A stretch of DNA of 64,000 nt from Pseudomonas tehranensis (GTDB lineage Bacteria > Pseudomonadota > Gammaproteobacteria > Pseudomonadales > Pseudomonadaceae), in the NCBI RefSeq assembly GCF_014268615.1, contig NZ_JABWQV010000001.1, positions 62,001-126,000 on the forward strand, given 5' to 3'. The number at the start of each line of letters is the position of its first letter. The first letter of the stretch is position 1. Below are positions 17,145 to 26,154 of the stretch, one piece after another. Made by a program: the position numbers and the translations under genes. The notes under the pieces are model-generated. The model did no database searches, was not told the origin of the DNA, and saw only the letters and a program-made list of their open reading frames with translations.

Positions 17145-17509
17145 CCTGAATGCTCCTATTAGAGCGATGCGATTAATTGCTCTGCCGTCAGGCCCTGAAA
17201 TGCTGGCGGTGACAGTCGGATGATGTGCCTGCTTTCAAAGCCTCAGCAATGGCCCGCATGGGCCAATCGTCGGAAAAACGTCGTTTGTTCAGTTTTTTTC
17301 AGATTTCAAATATCGGCGCCAATTCGTTGGCGTTTTTCGCGGGTCGAGCGGGTATTCCCTATGGAAAACGTGGGAAAGGATCTGAGGTCAGCCATCAGCT
17401 CTGGTTAGTGAGCCGGTTTGACCCGTTGCGCGATGAGTGTTGTGATTGCCCCTCGGCTGGGCACCTGCTCAGGCTTGATCCAGAAGTGGGTGATGAACAG
17501 GAGCAGCAG
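17145..17509. other. Intergenic region before trmK
   Basis: 365 bases without a supported gene. It holds the promoter side of the small minus-strand gene and of trmK. An open frame runs through it in phase with trmK (from 17225), but its product is unlike TrmK and the real start is taken at 17510. Nothing else stands out beyond short imperfect palindromes. Confidence 0.5.
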
Positions 17510-18205
17510 TTGAACGAACAGACATTGTCCCAGCGCCTGGAGCGTGTGGCGGCGCATGTACCGGCCGGTGCGCGCCTGGCCGATATCGGCTCGGATCACG
17601 GCTACCTGCCGGTGGCATTGATGCGCCGGGGTGTGATTGCGGCGGCGGTGGCTGGCGAGGTGGCGTTGACTCCGTTTCGTTCGGCTGAACGCACGGTGCG
17701 CGAGAACGGTTTTACCCAGCAGGTCATCGTGCGCCTGGCCGACGGCCTGGCGGCGATCGAGCCCGGAGACGGGATCACGGCCGTCAGCCTGTGCGGCATG
17801 GGCGGCGAGACGATCCGCGACATTCTCGCCGACGGCAAGGCGCGCCTGAGCGGCCAGGAACGGCTGATCCTGCAGCCCAACGGCGGCGAGCAGCCACTGC
17901 GTCAATGGCTGATGGAAAATGGTTATCGCATCTGCTTCGAAGAAGTGCTGCGGGAAAACCGCTTCTACTACGAAATCATCGTCGCCGAGCGCGCCGGGCC
18001 CGTGACGTACACCGCGCAGGAGCTGTACTTCGGGCCATTGCAGATGCGCGTCCGCAGCCCGGCGTTCCTGGCCAAGTGGCAGCGTATGCTGCGCCTCAAA
18101 CAGCGCACCTTGACGCACTTCACCCGGGCGCGACAGGCCGTGCCGGAGGATAAGGTGCAAGAGATGGCTCGGCAAACCCAGTGGATCAGCGAGCTGTTGG
18201 CTTGA
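17510..18205 (+). CDS. trmK: tRNA (adenine22-N1)-methyltransferase
   Basis: 231 residues from a TTG start at 17510, chosen because AACAGGAGCAG precedes it and NEQTLSQRLERVAAHVP is the typical TrmK beginning. The SAM-binding motif is LADIGSDHGYLPVAL (near residue 23), and the catalytic-region motif CGMGGETI and substrate-pocket ILQPNGGE follow. TrmK methylates N1 of A22 in tRNA. The coiled C-terminal part (WQRMLRLKQRTLTHF) also fits. The frame extends upstream to 17225 with an unlike N-terminus, which automated callers may wrongly include. The gene appears monocistronic or leads into the OPT gene 151 bases on. Confidence 0.9.
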   Translation: MNEQTLSQRLERVAAHVPAGARLADIGSDHGYLPVALMRRGVIAAAVAGEVALTPFRSAERTVRENGFTQQVIVRLADGLAAIEPGDGITAVSLCGMGGETIRDILADGKARLSGQERLILQPNGGEQPLRQWLMENGYRICFEEVLRENRFYYEIIVAERAGPVTYTAQELYFGPLQMRVRSPAFLAKWQRMLRLKQRTLTHFTRARQAVPEDKVQEMARQTQWISELLA

Positions 18206-18356
18206 GCCCTCAACCACCCCGCGAACGCCTGGACAGGAATGTCCCGTGCTGGCAGGGGCTTCTCGCAGTCATGTGAACCTTCCGCCAATGCAGCGCTCAT
18301 TTGTTAAGTCGCCGCGTTGAGTGATCGCGCTGTCTCATTGCCGATAAGGAATTCGC

Positions 18357-20102
18357 ATGCACCCAACCTCGCCAACCATCGCCCTGGATTACCCTGTCGA
18401 ACGTGAGCTGAGCCTGCGAGCGGTCAGTACCGGCATCGTAATCGGTATCCTGTTGACGCCTTCCAATGTGTACGCCGGCCTCAAGATTGGCTGGTCGTTC
18501 AACATGTCGATCATTGCCTTGCTGATCGGCTATGGCATTTGGCAAGGCCTGGCCAAGCGTTCGGCCGCTCAACTGCCCTGGACGCTGCACGAAAGCAACA
18601 TCAACCAGACCGTGGCCTCGGCCGCTGCATCAATCATTTCCGGTGGGCTGGTTGCGCCGATCCCGGCCTATACCTTGCTGACCGGTCAACAGTTGGACGC
18701 CATCCCAATGATTGCCTGGGTGTTCTCGGTGAGCTTCCTGGGGATCTGGATCGCCTGGTACCTGCGGCCCTCATTGCTCAACGACAAGGCGCTGAAATTC
18801 CCCGAGGGCATGGCGACCCTGGAAACCCTTTTGCACATCTACAACCACGGCCACGAAGCGGCGAAGCGCTTGAAGGTGTTGCTCAGCGCTGCGTTGCTGT
18901 CGGGGTGGGTCAAAGGGGTTGATACCTTCCTGTGGACCTTCCCGCGCTGGTCGCCGACTCCGCAGCTGGAGCGCCTGACGTTTACCGCTGACCCTTCACT
19001 GTTGTTGGTCGGTTTTGGCGCGATCATCGGGATTCGCGTCGGCCTGACCCTGCTGCTCGGCGCCTTGCTGGCATGGGGCGGGTTGGCGCCGTGGCTGCTG
19101 GCGCAGGGTCTGGTGCAACTGCCGCCGGGCAGTAGCGGTCCGCAGTTCGCGGCGCTGGTGGAGTGGTTGCTGTGGCCGGGCGTGAGCCTGATGGTCTGTG
19201 CGACCCTGACCTCTCTGGCGATTCGCTTGTGGGCCTTGCACAAGTCCACCAGGGCAGGTGGTGGGGCGACCTGGGCGGCCCCCAAGGCGGGGCCCGCCGC
19301 CGGTTTCCTGCTGGCGATTATATTGGTGGTGAGCCTGCAAGCACTGTTGTTTGGCATCAACCCGTGGATGGCCTTGTTGACCATTCCCTTGGCGATCTGC
19401 CTGGCGGCCGTGGCCGCCCGTGTGGTCGGCGCCACGGGCATTGCCCCCATCGGCGCCATCGGACAATTGTCCCAACTGAGTTTTGGCATCGTCGCCCCCG
19501 GGCAGGTGCCGATCAACTTGATGAGCGCCAACACCGCCGGCGGTTCGGCTGGGCAATGCACGGATTTGATGAACGACTTCAAGGTGGGCCGGGCGATTGG
19601 CGCCACGCCGGGCAAGCAGTTGATCGCGCAAACCCTGGGGATTTTCGTCGGCAGCATCGTCGGGGTGTTGGCCTACCTGGCCCTGATCCCGGACCCGCAA
19701 GGGATGTTGCTCACCCAGGAATGGCCGGCCCCGGCGGTCGCCACCTGGAAAGCCGTGGCGCAAACCCTGACCCTGGGGCTGGACTCACTGTCAGCGAGCA
19801 TTCGCTGGGCGGTCATCATCGGTGCCGTGGCCGGCTTGCTGCTAGGGATCCTCGACAGCGTACTGCCCGCGCACCGGGCCCGTTACCTGCCAAGCACGGC
19901 GGCTTTGGGCCTGGCCTTCGTCTTGCCAGCCTCGGTGTCACTGATGATGGCCCTCGGCGCGGTACTCACCTGGCTGGTGAGCTGCCGCTGGCCGAGCCTT
20001 ACAGAACGCTTTGCCATCACCGCGGCGGCGGGGTTGATTGCCGGGGAGAGCATTACCGGGGTGGGGGCGTCGTTGTGGCAGATGGTTGGGAATGGGGGAT
20101 GA
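18357..20102 (+). CDS. OPT-family oligopeptide transporter
   Basis: 581 residues with about fourteen membrane segments. The opening (ERELSLRAVSTGIVIGILLT, PSNVYAGLKIGWSFN) and NTAGGSAGQCTDLMNDFKVG in the second half are OPT-family features. OPT carriers import small peptides or metal chelates with protons; which applies here cannot be told. AAGGAATTCGC precedes the ATG. The last 50 bases overlap the 3' end of the converging MFS gene at 20053-21462, an unusual antisense coding overlap. Confidence 0.88.
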   Translation: MHPTSPTIALDYPVERELSLRAVSTGIVIGILLTPSNVYAGLKIGWSFNMSIIALLIGYGIWQGLAKRSAAQLPWTLHESNINQTVASAAASIISGGLVAPIPAYTLLTGQQLDAIPMIAWVFSVSFLGIWIAWYLRPSLLNDKALKFPEGMATLETLLHIYNHGHEAAKRLKVLLSAALLSGWVKGVDTFLWTFPRWSPTPQLERLTFTADPSLLLVGFGAIIGIRVGLTLLLGALLAWGGLAPWLLAQGLVQLPPGSSGPQFAALVEWLLWPGVSLMVCATLTSLAIRLWALHKSTRAGGGATWAAPKAGPAAGFLLAIILVVSLQALLFGINPWMALLTIPLAICLAAVAARVVGATGIAPIGAIGQLSQLSFGIVAPGQVPINLMSANTAGGSAGQCTDLMNDFKVGRAIGATPGKQLIAQTLGIFVGSIVGVLAYLALIPDPQGMLLTQEWPAPAVATWKAVAQTLTLGLDSLSASIRWAVIIGAVAGLLLGILDSVLPAHRARYLPSTAALGLAFVLPASVSLMMALGAVLTWLVSCRWPSLTERFAITAAAGLIAGESITGVGASLWQMVGNGG

Positions 20103-21462
20103 GGGTATTGTCCAACGTTAACGTTTTGTTCACGGTTGCGCGCCGATCAATGCGGGCCACGACATAGGCGCACACGCCAAGTACCGCAGGACACAGGGCC
20201 AGTACGGCGAAGCTCTTCACCACGGGCATGCCGCTGTTGAGCACATAGGCCCCGAGTAACGGCCCACATACAGAGCCGATCTTACCCATGGACGCGGCCC
20301 ATCCGGCGCCGTTGCCGCGAATGGCACTGGGGTAGAAAATCCCGGCGATACTGGTGATGCCGTAGTGGCTGCCCTTGACGAAAATAGCGCCCATCAGGCT
20401 CAGTGCAATAAAGGCGTCGCCTTGCAGTTCGCCGATACCCAGGACCAGCAAAAAGGGTAACGACAACAGGGGGTATATCATTACGGCGTAGGGCCCACGA
20501 GTGTCGACCACTCGCATCAACACGAGCCCGGCCATGGCTCCGCTGAACGAGGCGAAGGAGCTTACCCATGACGCGGTAGCCCGGTCGAAGCCTGCATACT
20601 GGTACACCAGTGGGCTCCATGAAGCGAGAAAGTACATGGCCATGGAGCTTGCTCCGAAGCCAATCCAGATCATGGGCGTGATCCATTTCAGTTTGCCGAT
20701 GAACAACTGTCCGACACGGAAGGGGCGGTGGCCAAGGTCGATTTCATCGCCCAGAAAATAGCGGTCCCCGGCGCGAAGATCGATGCCAGGATCCAGGCGC
20801 TTGAGGATTCGCGCCACGGTTTCGGGCCGTTTGTGCTTGCTCACCAGAAATCGCACCGATTCTGGCAGGGTGAAAAACAACAACACACTGGAAAGCAAAG
20901 TCGCGATGCCGCCCAGGGCAAACACGCTGGCCCAGCCGTAGTGTGGAGCCATCCAAACGGTCAGGGGGCCGGCAACCGCGCCGCCCAGGCTGAAGCCAAC
21001 CATGATGATGGTGATCACGCTTGCACGGTAGCGCTTGGGCACAAACTCGATATTCAAAGCCCAGCAAAGTGGCAGCATGGCGCCCAAGGCAAAGCCATTG
21101 AGAAAGCGCAAGATCAGCAGCGAGGCGTAGCTATCGGCTAGGGTGAACAGCAAGGTCATCAGGCCAAAGGCGCTGGTGGACAGGATGATGGTCGGGCGAC
21201 GGCCGATCCGGTCGCCCAGATAACCGAAAAAGAATCCACCCAACATCATGCCGAACAAACCTATGGAAAAGATGTTGCCCAATTGCAGTTTATCCAGGCC
21301 AATGTCCTCGGCCATGTAGGCGGCGGTATGGGAGAGCATCAGCAAGTCAAAGCCATCGAGGAAGGTGATCAGCACCGACACACAAATGATCAGATAGTTG
21401 AAACTCGACAGTTTGCGCGCCTCAATCAAGGCGGCGACATCAATTGCGCGTGACGGGATCAT
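20053..21462 (-). CDS. Aromatic-acid/H+ symporter-type MFS importer (operon end)
   Basis: 469 residues from ATG 21462 (GGAGAG upstream). Twelve membrane segments; MFS signature GYLGDRIGRRPTI after segment 2 and FLDGFDLLMLSHTA in segment 1, typical of the AAHS subgroup (PcaK-, BenK-like) that imports organic acids. It is the last gene of the minus-strand IlvD/AcnX operon and a close paralogue of the carrier at 22861-24225. The C-terminal tail is Pro/Thr/Ser-rich and its coding sequence overlaps the OPT gene by 50 bases. Substrate is probably the acid degraded by the operon. Confidence 0.88.
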   Translation of the reverse strand: MIPSRAIDVAALIEARKLSSFNYLIICVSVLITFLDGFDLLMLSHTAAYMAEDIGLDKLQLGNIFSIGLFGMMLGGFFFGYLGDRIGRRPTIILSTSAFGLMTLLFTLADSYASLLILRFLNGFALGAMLPLCWALNIEFVPKRYRASVITIIMVGFSLGGAVAGPLTVWMAPHYGWASVFALGGIATLLSSVLLFFTLPESVRFLVSKHKRPETVARILKRLDPGIDLRAGDRYFLGDEIDLGHRPFRVGQLFIGKLKWITPMIWIGFGASSMAMYFLASWSPLVYQYAGFDRATASWVSSFASFSGAMAGLVLMRVVDTRGPYAVMIYPLLSLPFLLVLGIGELQGDAFIALSLMGAIFVKGSHYGITSIAGIFYPSAIRGNGAGWAASMGKIGSVCGPLLGAYVLNSGMPVVKSFAVLALCPAVLGVCAYVVARIDRRATVNKTLTLDNTLIPHSQPSATTTPPPR

Positions 21463-21514
21463 GATTGCTCTCCACACAGTAAGACCCAAGTGAGCGTGTT
21501 CCGGTGTGCCAGGC

Positions 21515-22744
21515 TCACCACAATTTCCAGGTGTAACCGACGATCAGGCGATTTTCATCGAGCTGCTGGGTCAGGCCATCCCCAGACCGGTACGTGACGT
21601 TGCGCCAGCGCAGGTTCAGGCCTTTCAGGGCACCGCTCTGGAGGACGTAGGTCAGGTCGGTATCACGTTCCCACTCACTGCCGTCGCTGACGGTGCTGGT
21701 GCGGATATCGCTGCCTTTCACATAACGGGTCATGAACGTCAGACCTGGTATGCCGAGCGCGGCAAAGTCATATTCGTAACGCAACTGCCAGGATTTTTCG
21801 TTGGCTTTAGTGAAGGAGTTATAGGTGACGAGGTTCGCCACATACGGAGTGCCGGTGTCGATCACTGGATACACACTGTCTCCCGACAGGTGCTGAAACG
21901 CCGCGGCGAATCGCTGGGCCCCGACGGTCAGGGTGAACATGCCATTGAAGTTGCGGTTGTCGATCTTCCCGGCCTTTGCGGCGCCAGTGTCGCTGCTGTC
22001 GACGTAGCGCAAATCGGAGCGCAGGCTGACGCCTTCTCCCAGTGGCAGTGTGTGAATCACGCCGGAAAAATGCTGGCGGTAGATGTCCTGCAGCTCACCC
22101 TGGTGGTAGCGCAGGGTCAGGTTCTTGCCCAGCGTATAGTCGCCGCCGAGCAGGTCCAGATGATCACTGCTCTGGCCGGCGTAGCTGATGTCATCATTAC
22201 TCGAAGAGTCGCGGCCGTTGGCCGCTGTCAACCTCGCTGCGGTGACAGTCAAGTTCTCGACTTCGCTCGACGTCAGGTAGGCGCCGGTGAATGTGGAGGG
22301 CAGTAGTCGGGTGTCGCTGTAATACGCCAGCGGGTGAATCGGCATCAGGGCTCCTACCTTGAGCCGGGTCTGGGACAGGCGCATTTTTGCGGTCAGCCCC
22401 AGTTCGCTGTACTCGTCAACTGGCTGGTTGCTGTCGGGCCCGTAGGGCAACAGTCCGCTGCCCCGTCGACCTCGGCCCGAGTCGAGCTTGATCCCCAGTT
22501 CGCCCAAGGCATCGAGGCCAAATCCAACGGTACCTTCGGTGTAGCCAGACTGAAGTTCGGCGAAGAAGCCTTGGGTCCACTCTTCGGCTTTGGCCTGGGG
22601 CGCGCCACTCTGGCGAAAGTCGCGATTGAGATAAAAATTGCGTGTCGTCAAGGTCGCGCTGCTGTCCTTGAAAAAGTCTGCCTGGACGTAGGTGCCGTGA
22701 CAGAAGAGTGCAAACGCGGTGAAGAAGGGTAGATTCCTGTTCAT
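21515..22744 (-). CDS. OprD-family outer-membrane porin (third copy)
   Basis: 409 residues from ATG 22744. The signal peptide ends near residue 22 (YVQA before DFFKDSSATLTTRN), barrel strands follow, and the chain ends in W (YTWKLW). It sits between two nearly alike MFS importers in the IlvD/AcnX operon, so it is presumably the outer-membrane channel for the same compound. The longer frame to 22837 is basic and lacks signal character. The leader carries AATAAAAA directly before the ATG. Confidence 0.92.
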   Translation of the reverse strand: MNRNLPFFTAFALFCHGTYVQADFFKDSSATLTTRNFYLNRDFRQSGAPQAKAEEWTQGFFAELQSGYTEGTVGFGLDALGELGIKLDSGRGRRGSGLLPYGPDSNQPVDEYSELGLTAKMRLSQTRLKVGALMPIHPLAYYSDTRLLPSTFTGAYLTSSEVENLTVTAARLTAANGRDSSSNDDISYAGQSSDHLDLLGGDYTLGKNLTLRYHQGELQDIYRQHFSGVIHTLPLGEGVSLRSDLRYVDSSDTGAAKAGKIDNRNFNGMFTLTVGAQRFAAAFQHLSGDSVYPVIDTGTPYVANLVTYNSFTKANEKSWQLRYEYDFAALGIPGLTFMTRYVKGSDIRTSTVSDGSEWERDTDLTYVLQSGALKGLNLRWRNVTYRSGDGLTQQLDENRLIVGYTWKLW

Positions 22745-22745
22745 T

Positions 22746-22753
22746 TTTTTATT
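22746..22753 (-). promoter_or_regulatory. Crc/Hfq-type CA motif before the third OprD gene
   Basis: The minus strand reads AATAAAAA immediately before the porin ATG at 22744, with GAGAG just upstream as the ribosome site. Confidence 0.45.
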
Positions 22754-22860
22754 GCTCTCAGGAGAGGGAAGACGATTATTCAGGGCGAGTTTTGCCTGAC
22801 CGCGTCGGTGACGACGCGGAGCAGCAGGCATGGGCAAAGTGGTGAGTCAGAGGCCGGCGG

Positions 22861-24225
22861 TCACGTCTGTGATGGTGCTGGCAATGGATCCACTGCAAGG
22901 TCGTGGCGGGTCAGGTGACCGATGCCGAACGCACAGGCGGCCAGCATGGCCGGACATATGGCCAGGACCAGGAAGCTCTTGACCACTGGCATTCCGCTGT
23001 TCAGTACATAAGCGCCCAGCAATGGGCCGAGGATCGAGCCGATCTTGGCGATCGAGGTTGCCCAGCCCGCGCCATTGGCACGAATAGCGCTAGGGTAGAA
23101 GACCCCGGCGATACTGAGGATGCCGTAGTGGGAGCCTTTGACGAACACGGCCCCGACCAGGCTCAGCATCAGGAATGCGGTGCCCTGCATGCCGGAGATG
23201 CCCAATACCAGCAGGAAAGGCAAAGCCAGCAGCGGATAGATCATCACCATGTAAGGGCCGCGGGTATCGACGAAGCGCATCATCGCCAAGCCCGCCATTG
23301 CGCCGCTGAACGAGGCGATCGAGCTGACCCACGAAGCTGTCGCGCGGTCAAATCCTGCGTATTGATAGACCAGTGGGCTCCACGAGGCGAGAAAGTACAT
23401 GGCCATGGAACTGGCGGAGTAGCCCAGCCAGATCATTGGGGTGACCCATTTCAGGCGGCCGATAAACAGCTGGCTGACCCGAAATTCCTTGCGACCCAGA
23501 TCCGGCTCGTCCAGTAGAACGAATTGGTCGCCAGGTCGCACATCCAGGCTCGCATCCATGCGCTTGAGCGTTGCCAGGATTTTTTCCGGGCCTTTACGCT
23601 TGCTGGCCAGGAACCGGACCGATTCGGGCAGGGTGAAAAACAGGAGCATGCTGGCGGCCAGGGTCAGTACGCCGCCTAACACGAACACCCCCTGCCAACC
23701 GACATGTGGCGCCAGCCAGACGGTGATCGGGCCAGCCATCGCGCTGCCCAGACTGAAGCCGACCATGATGATGGTCACCACCGTCGAGCGATAACGCTTG
23801 GGTACGAATTCAATGTTCAAGGCCCAGCACAACGGCAGCATCGCGCCTAGGGCGAAGCCGTTGAGAAAGCGCAGGACCATCAGCGACTCATAGCTGTTGG
23901 CCAAGGCAAACAGTAAGGTCAACACCCCAAATGAGCAGGTGGAAAAAAGAATGGTGGGACGCCGCCCGATTCGGTCACCCAGGTAGCCGAAGAAGAATCC
24001 ACCGAGCATCATTCCCAGCAGGCCGATGGAGAAGATCTCGCCCAGTTGGATCTTGTCCAGACCCACTTCATCGGCGATGTAGGAAGCCGTGTGCGACAAC
24101 ACCAGTAAATCGAAGCCATCGAGGAAGGTGATCAGAACCGAGACCAGGATCACCACGTAGTTGAAGCGTGAAAGTTTGCGACCTTCGATAAGCGCCGCTA
24201 CGTCCAGGGTGCGGGACTGTGACAT
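22861..24225 (-). CDS. Aromatic-acid/H+ symporter-type MFS importer (paralogue)
   Basis: 454 residues from ATG 24225 (GGAGAAC upstream). The same AAHS-type MFS architecture as the carrier at 20053-21462: FLDGFDLLVLSHTASYIAD, GYLGDRIGRRPTI, and long shared stretches in the second half such as SPLVYQYAGFDRATASWVSS. The pair flanks an OprD gene and probably arose by duplication. It lies 82 bases downstream of the FAD oxidoreductase gene. Two carriers in one operon could handle two related acids, or import and export of an intermediate; this is inference. Confidence 0.9.
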   Translation of the reverse strand: MSQSRTLDVAALIEGRKLSRFNYVVILVSVLITFLDGFDLLVLSHTASYIADEVGLDKIQLGEIFSIGLLGMMLGGFFFGYLGDRIGRRPTILFSTCSFGVLTLLFALANSYESLMVLRFLNGFALGAMLPLCWALNIEFVPKRYRSTVVTIIMVGFSLGSAMAGPITVWLAPHVGWQGVFVLGGVLTLAASMLLFFTLPESVRFLASKRKGPEKILATLKRMDASLDVRPGDQFVLLDEPDLGRKEFRVSQLFIGRLKWVTPMIWLGYSASSMAMYFLASWSPLVYQYAGFDRATASWVSSIASFSGAMAGLAMMRFVDTRGPYMVMIYPLLALPFLLVLGISGMQGTAFLMLSLVGAVFVKGSHYGILSIAGVFYPSAIRANGAGWATSIAKIGSILGPLLGAYVLNSGMPVVKSFLVLAICPAMLAACAFGIGHLTRHDLAVDPLPAPSQT

Positions 24226-24247
24226 GTGCGTTCTCCACTGCATTTTT

Positions 24248-24258
24248 TTATTGTTGTT
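24248..24258 (-). promoter_or_regulatory. Crc/Hfq-type CA motif before the MFS paralogue
   Basis: On the minus strand AACAACAATAA (24258-24248) precedes the ATG at 24225 by about 22 bases. Its presence inside the operon suggests that transporter translation is repressed separately from the enzymes. Confidence 0.55.
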
Positions 24259-24307
24259 GGAGTGGCGCCCCCTGTTTGGCGGGTGGCGCGTCGAACTGCT
24301 TTAAGCA

Positions 24308-25585
24308 CTATTCCAGATTGAACGCCAGCCGCTCGCGCAATGCCGGGGCGGGTATGTCACTCAACCTGCCATCGGGGCCTGCGAGGTCCAGCGCATGGGC
24401 CGCAGCGGCGCCCATTGCGATACAGGGGCCCATCACCCGAACACTCGACAGCGCGGCCGCGTCGGCATCGATGCAGCGACCGGCGACGACCAGGTTATCG
24501 CTACCCTCGGCAAGCATGCTGCGCAACGGCACGCTGTGAATGTGATCGTCACCAAAGGGCTCCCACTGATAGCCACTGGTATTGCCGTGTAATTCCACTG
24601 GCCAGGATGTACGTGCTACCGCGTCCGGGAAGATCGTCGCCGCTCGTACTTCGTCGGTTGTCAAATGATGATGTCCGACAATCCAGCGGGTCTGGCGAAT
24701 ACCGGGCAGCGCGTATGCCCGAACCTTGGCCTTGCTGTAAGCCTCGGGGTACTCCGACTGAAGGAAGTTGATCACCTGGTCCACCTGCTGGCGCCCGGCG
24801 ATCGCGACGTGGGAAGCGGCCACCGGATCCAGAGGCGTTTCGATGTGAGTCATGTTGAACGCTGCGGTGCCGCGCCCGGGGAACTGAAAGAACAGTCCGT
24901 CGTCGCGTTCGATACCGTAGCTTTTGGCTTTTTGTTTGACCCGTTCGGTGAATTGCGCGCGGGTGGGCAAGTACGCTTCATTGATGTGCTCAAGGACGAA
25001 CATCTGGGTGCCATAGATGGGTGTGTCCGGCTCGCGACAGGCAAGCCCGGCATTCCAGACTAATGCCGCGTCTCCGCTGGCGTCGATAAAGCCGTTGGCC
25101 GCGACACGCACATCGCCGTAGCGGGTGGCCAGTTCCACTTCCCGGATCCGCGGACCTTCGCGCACTACATTGCGTAACACCGCACCGAGCACCACGGTGA
25201 TCCCGGCGTCGAGTATTTTCTGGCCAATCCATCGGCCCAAGGCAACTTCGTCGTAGTAAACCACCGTCGTCAGGGGGCCAATAGCCTGGTGCAAGTCCCC
25301 TGAGGCACCCAGGTCACGAAGGATGTCGGCGGCGATACCGTGGGTCAGCAACCGGCGGTTCGGACCATTGGAAAACAACCCGCAGAAGGTCCCGATAATC
25401 GAACCGACCGCCTGGCCGCCGAGCATCGGCAGGGCATCGAACAGCACGACGCGTTTGCCGAGCGCAGCGGCCTCCAGAGCGGCGGAAATACCGGAGATAC
25501 CAGCGCCGACAATGCAGACGTCGGCCTGCAAGCGTTGCGGGGTGGGGGCGCTGGTACGGCGTACCGTGCGAATGACATGAGCCAT
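24308..25585 (-). CDS. FAD-dependent oxidoreductase of the IlvD/AcnX operon
   Basis: 425 residues from ATG 25585 (AAAGGTAG upstream). The N-terminal dinucleotide fold VCIVGAGISGISAALEAAA binds FAD, a second FAD contact is NGFIDASGDAALVWNAG, and the C-terminal GRCIDADAAALSSVRVMGP closes the site. The layout fits the soluble FAD-dependent oxidoreductase group that oxidises or reduces carboxylic acids and related compounds. It follows the small AcnX subunit by 92 bases. It probably acts on the dehydration product or on the starting acid; neither direction nor electron partner is visible. Confidence 0.85.
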   Translation of the reverse strand: MAHVIRTVRRTSAPTPQRLQADVCIVGAGISGISAALEAAALGKRVVLFDALPMLGGQAVGSIIGTFCGLFSNGPNRRLLTHGIAADILRDLGASGDLHQAIGPLTTVVYYDEVALGRWIGQKILDAGITVVLGAVLRNVVREGPRIREVELATRYGDVRVAANGFIDASGDAALVWNAGLACREPDTPIYGTQMFVLEHINEAYLPTRAQFTERVKQKAKSYGIERDDGLFFQFPGRGTAAFNMTHIETPLDPVAASHVAIAGRQQVDQVINFLQSEYPEAYSKAKVRAYALPGIRQTRWIVGHHHLTTDEVRAATIFPDAVARTSWPVELHGNTSGYQWEPFGDDHIHSVPLRSMLAEGSDNLVVAGRCIDADAAALSSVRVMGPCIAMGAAAAHALDLAGPDGRLSDIPAPALRERLAFNLE

Positions 25586-25677
25586 AAAACTACCTTTGGA
25601 TATGTAATAAGGGCAGCCGAGCCCGAGCCCGATGACCAAAGGTCACGGGAGCGGTTGTTGCGGCTGGCAGATTTCGC

Positions 25678-26154
25678 TTACGACGGCGCCCGCGTTCGCT
25701 GCGACCCGGTCGGGTGTTGCGACGGATCGGTTTGCCGTTGACGCGGGGTCACTTCAACGGTCCCGGCGTCGGCATCGACTCGGACCCAATCCCCGGTTTG
25801 AATACGGCTCAATGGATCCTCTGTGAAGTCGGTCATGGCCGGCGCATGGACGACCACGGCGCCAAGGCCCATTTTTGCGGTCATTTCGTTGAACAGCATG
25901 GCGCCCGGGGCTACGCCGGCGAGACGGGCGATATGGAACTGCGAGGACCAGCCGGACGAGCCCTTGGCGCCGGGAAACACCAGCACTTTGCCGGCGAAAC
26001 TGATGCCCTTGAGTTCGTGACGGGTCTCGATGACGGTTCCGGTGCGCGGGTCGATACCGCCCCAGCCAGAGATGCGGTCCCGGGTCACCAGTGCTTCGCC
26101 TTCGAAGCAGCCGCCTACGACCTTGCGGCCGGTGAGGGTGAAGGTTGTACTCAT
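25678..26154 (-). CDS. Aconitase X small (swivelling) subunit, DUF126
   Basis: 158 residues from ATG 26154, preceded by a near-perfect AAGGAG. The DUF126 swivel domain is recognised by GRKVVGGCFEGEALVT at the start and the conserved loop PGAKGSSGWSS near residues 60-70. In split AcnX enzymes this subunit closes over the active site of the large subunit. Its start overlaps the large-subunit stop by four bases. The last 20 or so residues are low-complexity and probably disordered. Confidence 0.9.
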   Translation of the reverse strand: MSTTFTLTGRKVVGGCFEGEALVTRDRISGWGGIDPRTGTVIETRHELKGISFAGKVLVFPGAKGSSGWSSQFHIARLAGVAPGAMLFNEMTAKMGLGAVVVHAPAMTDFTEDPLSRIQTGDWVRVDADAGTVEVTPRQRQTDPSQHPTGSQRTRAPS

